Source of the DNA: Klebsiella pneumoniae
GTDB taxonomy: Bacteria; Pseudomonadota; Gammaproteobacteria; Pseudomonadales; Pseudohongiellaceae
Direction: 5' to 3'
DNA length: 61,252 bases
Assembly (NCBI GenBank): GCA_945869725.1
Contig: CAMBPO010000008.1
Span: 1 to 61,252 of the forward strand
Shown here: one piece after another, positions 55,374-61,252 of the stretch
Layout: each line of letters begins with the position of its first letter
Position numbering within the stretch: position 1 is the stretch's first letter
Notes under the pieces: generated by a model
Told to the model about the DNA's origin: nothing
Database searches by the model: none
What the model saw: only the letters and a program-made list of their open reading frames with translations
Position numbers and translations under genes: made by a program

Positions 55374-58199
55374 TCAGGCGTACTGACGTTGCTCGCCGTT
55401 GCCACTGATATTGTCAACACAACGCGCACATATCTCCGGGTGATTCGCGTGGCTGCCCACATCGGCCCGGTAGTGCCAGCAACGCGCACACTTCAGATGT
55501 GAAGACGCCTGCACACTGACCCGCAAACCTGCCAACTCTGTGACCGCAGCATCAGCCCCTTCGGATAAAGGCCGCACGGTGGCAGCGGAAACTATAAGCA
55601 CAAATCTAAGTTCGTCATGCAAACGCTGCAACTGCGAGGTCAATGCGTCGTCGCAATATAGAATGACTTCTGCAGACAACGCAGCACCGATTTTTTTATC
55701 AGTGCGCTGCTTTTCCAGCTCTTTATTGACAGCAGTTTTGACTGCCATCAGTTGTGTCCAGAACTCATCACTGAATTCTGTCTGCGGCTCCAACAGTGGC
55801 AAACCGTCGTCAAACAAACTCAGAAACACGGATGGCGCGCGCTTGCCGGGCACAAAGGTCCAAATTTCATCAGCCGTAAAGCTCAGAATCGGCGCAATGA
55901 GCCTGACAAGAATTTCGGTGATGTGATACATCGCTGTCTGGGTAGATCGTCGTGCCAACCCGTCAGTTTTAGCGGTGTACTGTCGATCTTTGATGATATC
56001 CAGATAAAAACCGCCTAACTCGATTACACAAAAGTTATGCACTTTCTGGTAGACGTTCAGGAACTGATAATGTTCATAATCAGTATTTACCTGTTCGCGC
56101 AGCAGCTGTGCTTGACGGGTAATCCAGTAATCCAGCGCCAGCATGTCCTGCGATGCAACCGCATCCACCGCCGGTTCAAATCCACTCATATTGCTAAGCA
56201 GAAAACGCGCGGTATTACGAATACGCCGATAAGAATCCGCGACACGTTTAAGAATTTCCGGGGATACGGCGATCTCGCCCCGATAGTCTGTTGCCGCCAC
56301 CCATAAGCGCAGAATATCCGCACCGTATTCGTTGAACACCTCGGTTGGCGAAATGGTATTGCCCAAGGATTTGGACATTTTTCGACCATTCTCGTCTACG
56401 GTGAATCCGTGTGTCAGCACCTGTTTATAGGGTGCAACCCCATTCATGGCAATGGACGATTTAAGGGACGACTGGAACCAGCCGCGGTGCTGATCGGAGC
56501 CCTCCAGATAGAGATCTGCCGGAAAGCGCAGCCCTGCGGTTTTTTCAAGAACTGCGTAATGTGTGACACCTGAGTCAAACCACACATCGAGGGTATCACT
56601 GACTTTATTGTAGTGCGCTGCTTCTTCACCCAACAGTTCCGCAGGCTGCAGATCAAACCAGGCGTCGATGCCGGTCTTTTCAATACGCTGTGCAATCTGT
56701 TCAAACAATTCAACGGTACGCGGATGCAAGGCACCCGTTTCTTTGTGTACGAACAATGTGATCGGCACACCCCAGGTACGCTGACGGGAGACACACCAGT
56801 CCGGGCTGGCCTTTAACATTAACTCGATACGCGCCTGACCCCATTCAGGAATCCATTGCACACCTTTTACCGCCTCAAGCGCACTGTCAAGCAGACCCTT
56901 TTCTGTCATGCTGATAAACCATTGGGGCGTGGCCCGATAAATCAGCGGCGTCTTGGTGCGCCAGCAATGCGGATAACTGTGAGTAATTTTTTTTACCGCT
57001 ACCAGCGCGCCTTCTCGCTTAAGAATATCCAGAATTTTTTCATCGACTTTATAAACATGATCACCCGCCACTTCGCCGGCATCAGCACTGAACACACCTT
57101 GATCATCCAGCAGATTCAACGTGCCAAGACCATAAGCCTGACCTGCCACAAAATCTTCCATACCGTGATCAGGAGCAGTGTGCACCGCACCGGTACCCGC
57201 GTCAGTTGTCACATGATCACCAAGCAACACTGGCACATGTTTGTTTATAAATGGATGCTTGAGCAGAGCGCGTTCCAGTATCGCGCCTTTCACAACACCC
57301 AGTCGCTCAACCGATTCAACGCCGTAACGTGCCATCACCTCATCCTGCATGTCCGCAGCGATTACTAGCAGCTCGTCACCCTGCTCGTCTGAAATCTTGC
57401 ATCGCAACAAGGCGTATTCGAGTGCGGCGTTAAGACAGACTGCCTGATTGGCAGGCAAGGTCCATGGTGTTGTGGTCCAGATCACCACCGACAATGGCAA
57501 CTTGATCACATCTGCAACACTGAATGCCTTTAACCAGAACGCCGGTTCAACAGCCGTAAAGCGCACGTCTATGGTGTAGGACTGTTTGTCCTGATATTCA
57601 ACTTCCGCCTCAGCCAGTGCAGACGCACCCACCACACTCCAATAAACCGGTTTGAAGCCTTTGACCAGATGGCCGTTCTCAACAATTCGGCCCAACGCGC
57701 GAACGATATTGGCTTCCGTCTGAAAATTCATGGTGAGATAAGGATTGTCCCAGTCACCCAACACGCCGAGACGAATAAAATCTTTTTTCTGATTTTCAAC
57801 CTGACTGGCGGCATACTCCCGACAGGCTTTGCGGAACTCGGCGTAGCTGATCTTTTGGCCGGCTTTGCCTTTTTTCTTTTCAACATTGTGTTCTATCGGT
57901 AAACCATGACAGTCCCAACCGGGTACATATGGCGCGTCAAAGTCCATCAGCGTGCGTGACTTGATAATCATGTCCTTTAAAGACTTGTTTACCGCATGCC
58001 CAAGATGCAGATCACCATTGGCGTAAGGTGGGCCATCATGCAGGATAAATGATGGACTGCCCGCGCGTAGCTGGCGAATCTGCCCATACAGGTCAATCGC
58101 TTGCCAATGCTCGAGCATCGCGGGCTCTCGCTGAGCCAGACTGGCCTTCATGGCAAACTCGGTTTGAGGCAGATTTAAGGTATGTTTGTAGTCAGTCAT
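55374..58199 (-). CDS. ileS: Isoleucyl-tRNA synthetase
   Basis: A 941-residue class I synthetase charging tRNA-Ile. HIGH-type motif HLGH is in [14 protein letters not shown] near 57-71, the CP1 editing domain is central, KMSKS is in [16 protein letters not shown] near 600, and the C-terminal zinc finger has CARCWHYR and [13 protein letters not shown]. coli IleS has 938 residues. It follows ribF by 11 bases and its TGA sits in the fkpB Shine-Dalgarno. Confidence 0.98.
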   Translation of the reverse strand: MTDYKHTLNLPQTEFAMKASLAQREPAMLEHWQAIDLYGQIRQLRAGSPSFILHDGPPYANGDLHLGHAVNKSLKDMIIKSRTLMDFDAPYVPGWDCHGLPIEHNVEKKKGKAGQKISYAEFRKACREYAASQVENQKKDFIRLGVLGDWDNPYLTMNFQTEANIVRALGRIVENGHLVKGFKPVYWSVVGASALAEAEVEYQDKQSYTIDVRFTAVEPAFWLKAFSVADVIKLPLSVVIWTTTPWTLPANQAVCLNAALEYALLRCKISDEQGDELLVIAADMQDEVMARYGVESVERLGVVKGAILERALLKHPFINKHVPVLLGDHVTTDAGTGAVHTAPDHGMEDFVAGQAYGLGTLNLLDDQGVFSADAGEVAGDHVYKVDEKILDILKREGALVAVKKITHSYPHCWRTKTPLIYRATPQWFISMTEKGLLDSALEAVKGVQWIPEWGQARIELMLKASPDWCVSRQRTWGVPITLFVHKETGALHPRTVELFEQIAQRIEKTGIDAWFDLQPAELLGEEAAHYNKVSDTLDVWFDSGVTHYAVLEKTAGLRFPADLYLEGSDQHRGWFQSSLKSSIAMNGVAPYKQVLTHGFTVDENGRKMSKSLGNTISPTEVFNEYGADILRLWVAATDYRGEIAVSPEILKRVADSYRRIRNTARFLLSNMSGFEPAVDAVASQDMLALDYWITRQAQLLREQVNTDYEHYQFLNVYQKVHNFCVIELGGFYLDIIKDRQYTAKTDGLARRSTQTAMYHITEILVRLIAPILSFTADEIWTFVPGKRAPSVFLSLFDDGLPLLEPQTEFSDEFWTQLMAVKTAVNKELEKQRTDKKIGAALSAEVILYCDDALTSQLQRLHDELRFVLIVSAATVRPLSEGADAAVTELAGLRVSVQASSHLKCARCWHYRADVGSHANHPEICARCVDNISGNGEQRQYA

Positions 58200-58210
58200 G
58201 GAACTTGCTG

Positions 58211-59215
58211 TTAACTCCTGTGAGTCAAATCGGTGATGGGCGTGGCGGCCAAACCGCTTTCAAAAAACGCCCTGACCTGCTGGACATCCCTGGCAATCTG
58301 TTGTGTCAGGGCCTGCAGCGATTCAAATTTCCGCTCAGCACGGATACGGTGAGAAAACACCACCCGCATCTGCGCGTCATAAATATCTTTGTCAAAGTCC
58401 AGCAGATGAACTTCCAGCCAGGCTTCTTCGACTGCGCCAGTACCGGTGGCGCCAACTGAAGGACGGTAACCTATGTTGGCAGCCCCGTGTGCGATCAGGT
58501 GTTCACCCTGAGCTGTCACAATGTCAGCACGGCAGGCATATACACCATGTAACGGAATATTCTGACGATTGAGCGCCAAGTTGCAGGTTGGGAACCCGAG
58601 GGTGCGCCCCAGCTGCCTGCCTTTAACAACCTTTCCGGCAATCGAGTATTCACGTCCCAGCAAACCAGCCACTTGCTCAAAATCTGCACGCGACAAACAG
58701 TCCCGCACATAAGTACTGCTGACTCGGACACCTTCATAAAAGCAGCTGTCCGTCTGTACCACTTCAAAACCCGCCTGCCTGCCATATTGCTCAAGCAGCG
58801 CAAAGTCACCAGCGCGTTTGTGCCCGAACCTGAAATCATTTCCAACAATCAAACATTTGATATTCAGCCCCGCGATCAGCCGCTGTTCAATATAATCCTG
58901 GGGGCTTTGCTGACTAAGCTGCGCATCAAACGTCAGCAGATAGACATAATCCACACCCATGGCTGTCAGCAACGCTACTTTCTCCGGCGCTTCGCTCAAG
59001 CGCGGTGGACACACCCGCGGATTGGCTGCAAAAAACTCTTCCGGATGCGGCTCGATAACAATCACTACCGACGGAACAGATAACTGCGCAGATTTTGCAC
59101 GCAATTGTTCAACGATCCGCTGATGACCAAGATGAACCCCGTCGAATTTTCCAATCGTAACCACACAACCACGTGCGCGATCAGAAAATTGCTCAGTATC
59201 AATGATCAGGTTCAT
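58211..59215 (-). CDS. ribF: Bifunctional riboflavin kinase / FAD synthetase
   Basis: A 334-residue protein making FMN then FAD. The N-terminal nucleotidyltransferase has [14 protein letters not shown] near residue 22 and [14 protein letters not shown] near 125; the C-terminal kinase has [20 protein letters not shown] near 193 and [18 protein letters not shown] near 262. E. coli RibF has 313 residues. It is the first gene of the ribF-ileS-fkpB-ispH operon; a divergent small membrane-protein gene lies upstream. Confidence 0.97.
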   Translation of the reverse strand: MNLIIDTEQFSDRARGCVVTIGKFDGVHLGHQRIVEQLRAKSAQLSVPSVVIVIEPHPEEFFAANPRVCPPRLSEAPEKVALLTAMGVDYVYLLTFDAQLSQQSPQDYIEQRLIAGLNIKCLIVGNDFRFGHKRAGDFALLEQYGRQAGFEVVQTDSCFYEGVRVSSTYVRDCLSRADFEQVAGLLGREYSIAGKVVKGRQLGRTLGFPTCNLALNRQNIPLHGVYACRADIVTAQGEHLIAHGAANIGYRPSVGATGTGAVEEAWLEVHLLDFDKDIYDAQMRVVFSHRIRAERKFESLQALTQQIARDVQQVRAFFESGLAATPITDLTHRS

Positions 59216-59418
59216 GGGACGGGCATCGTTAAAAAGCCGGATTATAGCGCGGAAGCAAAAAAAATCTGCTTTGAATTGTTATCGGATAGCTTAAAGTCCA
59301 GATTATGGCAGTGACAATGATCCGGGACAACTGGATCAGAAGGCTTGCGGAATGTATGATCGACCCTTACCCACAACCGCCCTCCATAACGGGACGGCTG
59401 CCCGAGGATAACGTCAGG

Positions 59419-59886
59419 ATGTTCAGCAAACTACTGCTTACTTTAGTGGTAACCGTTCTTGTCGCTGTGTATCTGCGCAAACGCTATCAACAGTCCAAGG
59501 CACAGAAGTCTACATCTTCGAGCAATAGCCTGCCGGTACGCAGCACCGGTAACAGCGAGCTGGATAGTTTTCTGTCAAAAGCCCGTGATCCGGACAGGCA
59601 GTCTTCTGGCACAGCAACATCAGCGCCAGGCAATCTGGCAGTAAAAATCAAAGCGGTGTTATGGACGGTGCTCGCAATGCTTGTTGTCAGTGGCGGCGTA
59701 GCCAGTTACCTGTACTGGCAAGATCAGCACCGTCTGCTAACCGTGCTGCTGCACCGTGACGCCAGCGAGGCTCCTGTGATATACCGTGTGTTAAAACGAA
59801 ATCTGGGCGACAACGAGTTCATAACCGAAAGTGGCACACGGGTAACCGTCTCTGCAAACGAGCGTATGGAAGTTGTTGGCCTTTGA
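59419..59886 (+). CDS. Small membrane protein of unknown function
   Basis: With ATG 59419 (GAGGA ten bases upstream) the product has 155 residues: an N-terminal helix (LLLTLVVTVLVAVYL), a Ser/Gln-rich linker, a second helix (VLWTVLAMLVVSGGVASYLYW) and a C-terminal domain ending VIYRVLKRNLGDNEFITESG then TRVTVSANERMEVVGL. A frame from 59305 adds 38 residues unlike a membrane protein start. The family is not recognised. It is divergent from ribF. Confidence 0.7.
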   Translation: MFSKLLLTLVVTVLVAVYLRKRYQQSKAQKSTSSSNSLPVRSTGNSELDSFLSKARDPDRQSSGTATSAPGNLAVKIKAVLWTVLAMLVVSGGVASYLYWQDQHRLLTVLLHRDASEAPVIYRVLKRNLGDNEFITESGTRVTVSANERMEVVGL

Positions 59887-60036
59887 TGTCTGCATCACTC
59901 TGATCGCCGTCAACCAAACCTGGGGCCAAATACTTAGGGCAACTATCGTTTAGTGACATCCACTTATCGCGCATACCTCCACTGAAGCAAAGCCATCTGT
60001 TAAGCTGAATTTGTTCAGTAATGCTCTTCTGATGGC

Positions 60037-60049
60037 TTGTGACACAAGT
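60037..60049. promoter_or_regulatory. Perfect palindrome CTTGTG-a-CACAAG upstream of the hydrolase gene
   Basis: A 13-base perfect inverted repeat with a single-base centre lies 51 bases before the hydrolase ATG, a position suited to an operator. The bound regulator is not known. Confidence 0.35.
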
Positions 60050-60100
60050 GACAACTATTCAGACAGACCGATTTTAATGATCTTGTGATTAAACGTACTC

Positions 60101-60814
60101 ATGGTTAGAAGTGGCAATCTTGCAAAGTTAATCAGCCTGGTTCTGCTAGGCTGCATGATGATATTGCCCTTGGCGTCGTACGCACGAGACCGTGTGGCCG
60201 AAGTCAAACTGGACGATGGCAGCACCGTAAAAGTATTTTTGTTTGTTCCGGAAACCAGTGGTGACGGTCCCTGGCCATTATGCATTTTGATGTCGGGCGG
60301 CAGTGGCAATGAGTATGTTGCGCGCGCTCAGTTCTGGCTGGGCCGTGAATTATCTGAGCATGGCTGGATGATTGCGGTCCCGGTTTCACCCAACAACACT
60401 CCGTTTACCGGCGAAAATGGGCTAAAAATACCCAAAGTAATCAAAGAACTACAGAAAGAACCGGATATTCTGCCAGGCAAAGCGCTGCTGGTGGGTGTTT
60501 CCACAGGGGGCAGTTCGGCACTGGAACTTGCGGCGCAACAACCAGACCTGTATCACGGCGTGGTCGCCGTACCCGGCATGCTCAAAGATCTGAATCTGAT
60601 TGGTGATATGAAAAATCTGCCCGTCTACCTTCGTATTGCGGAGGGCGATCTGTTCCGATGGGATGAGCAGATGCCGGCCCTGGTCGAAGCACTGGAACAA
60701 GGACGCGCCATCGTAGATGCCAAACTGCTGAACGAGGGCAAACATGTCTTCCCGCTTGACTGGGATGAGCTTGAGCCTTGGCTGGGCGCCCTTCGCGACG
60801 AGAAGCTTGACTAG
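60101..60814 (+). CDS. Exported alpha/beta-hydrolase-fold protein
   Basis: A 237-residue protein with a signal peptide (LAKLISLVLLGCMMILPLASYA). The fold shows an early strand with WPLCILMSGGSGNEY (oxyanion region), the nucleophile elbow in GVSTGGSSALEL (a GxSxG type, Ser near 135), and a terminal His in NEGKHVFPLDWDE. It resembles dienelactone-hydrolase or acetyl-xylan/PHB-esterase-like predicted esterases. The substrate is unknown. It stands between a small membrane protein and the PII gene, with no evident link to either. Confidence 0.8.
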   Translation: MVRSGNLAKLISLVLLGCMMILPLASYARDRVAEVKLDDGSTVKVFLFVPETSGDGPWPLCILMSGGSGNEYVARAQFWLGRELSEHGWMIAVPVSPNNTPFTGENGLKIPKVIKELQKEPDILPGKALLVGVSTGGSSALELAAQQPDLYHGVVAVPGMLKDLNLIGDMKNLPVYLRIAEGDLFRWDEQMPALVEALEQGRAIVDAKLLNEGKHVFPLDWDELEPWLGALRDEKLD

Positions 60815-60855
60815 AGAAATCAGGGCTGCCGTGCTACAGTCAAAAGTCGTTTTGA

Positions 60856-61218
<363 letters not shown>

Positions 61219-61252
61219 ACCCGGGGCACGGCCCGACGATTAGTCGGCACCC

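Noticed and set aside
61233..61247. Short inverted repeat CCGAC-gatta-GTCGG after the PII gene
   Set aside because: Only five base pairs, with the window ending before any T-run could be seen, so a terminator cannot be claimed.

Overview
The window reads as a chromosomal segment of a gammaproteobacterium with moderate GC content. The evidence is gene content and order: lptF/lptG divergent from pepA-valS, a ribF-ileS-fkpB-ispH operon, recC-recB-recD, sbcD-sbcC and a tgpA-DUF58-moxR operon. Many secreted or lipoprotein hydrolases and a repeated family of exported 'PDLQGVW' proteins suggest a peptide-scavenging marine or soil oligotroph, perhaps near Pseudohongiella or other lineages around Cellvibrionales. 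That placement is inference; no rRNA is present to settle it. No prophage, IS element, CRISPR array, tRNA or rRNA gene was seen.

Layout. 1-3.7 kb: the 3' end of a membrane-protein gene, an isopropylmalate-dehydrogenase-like gene preceded by three 19-bp tandem repeats, an RDD membrane protein on the opposite strand, and an isopropylmalate/citramalate-synthase-like gene. 3.7-11.9 kb: LptG, LptF and a thioesterase on the minus strand, then pepA, a collapsed EamA-transporter remnant where holC usually sits, valS and elaA. 11.9-20.6 kb: two large lipoprotein peptidases (DUF885, M13), a PIN-PhoH ATPase, an ADP-ribosylglycohydrolase-like protein and an exported metallophosphoesterase. 20.6-26.5 kb: a lipoprotein of unknown function, a decayed SYLF-domain gene, degraded sequence, and the moxR/DUF58/transglutaminase operon.

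26.7-33.5 kb: SbcD-SbcC, then a LysE exporter divergent from a MocR-type regulator. 33.5-40 kb: a large outer-membrane-type DUF5916 protein and, divergently, a compact four-gene set (exported PDLQGVW protein, two small polytopic membrane proteins, lipoprotein amidase). This set is the best candidate here for an uncharacterised system. 40.4-49.9 kb: recC-recB-recD with overlapping ends. 49.9-53.8 kb: gamma-glutamylcyclotransferase plus an M19 dipeptidase lipoprotein on the minus strand, and two more PDLQGVW-family genes in tandem. 53.8-59.2 kb: ribF-ileS-fkpB-ispH without lspA. 59.4-61.2 kb: a small membrane protein, an exported alpha/beta hydrolase and a PII signal protein.

Most of the window is ordinary housekeeping DNA. 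The points of interest are two conserved clusters lacking an expected member (holC, lspA), two visibly decayed genes, two enzyme-family proteins with altered metal-site motifs, several start codons fixed by Shine-Dalgarno position (TTG or GTG), and the PDLQGVW/membrane-protein/amidase gene set.
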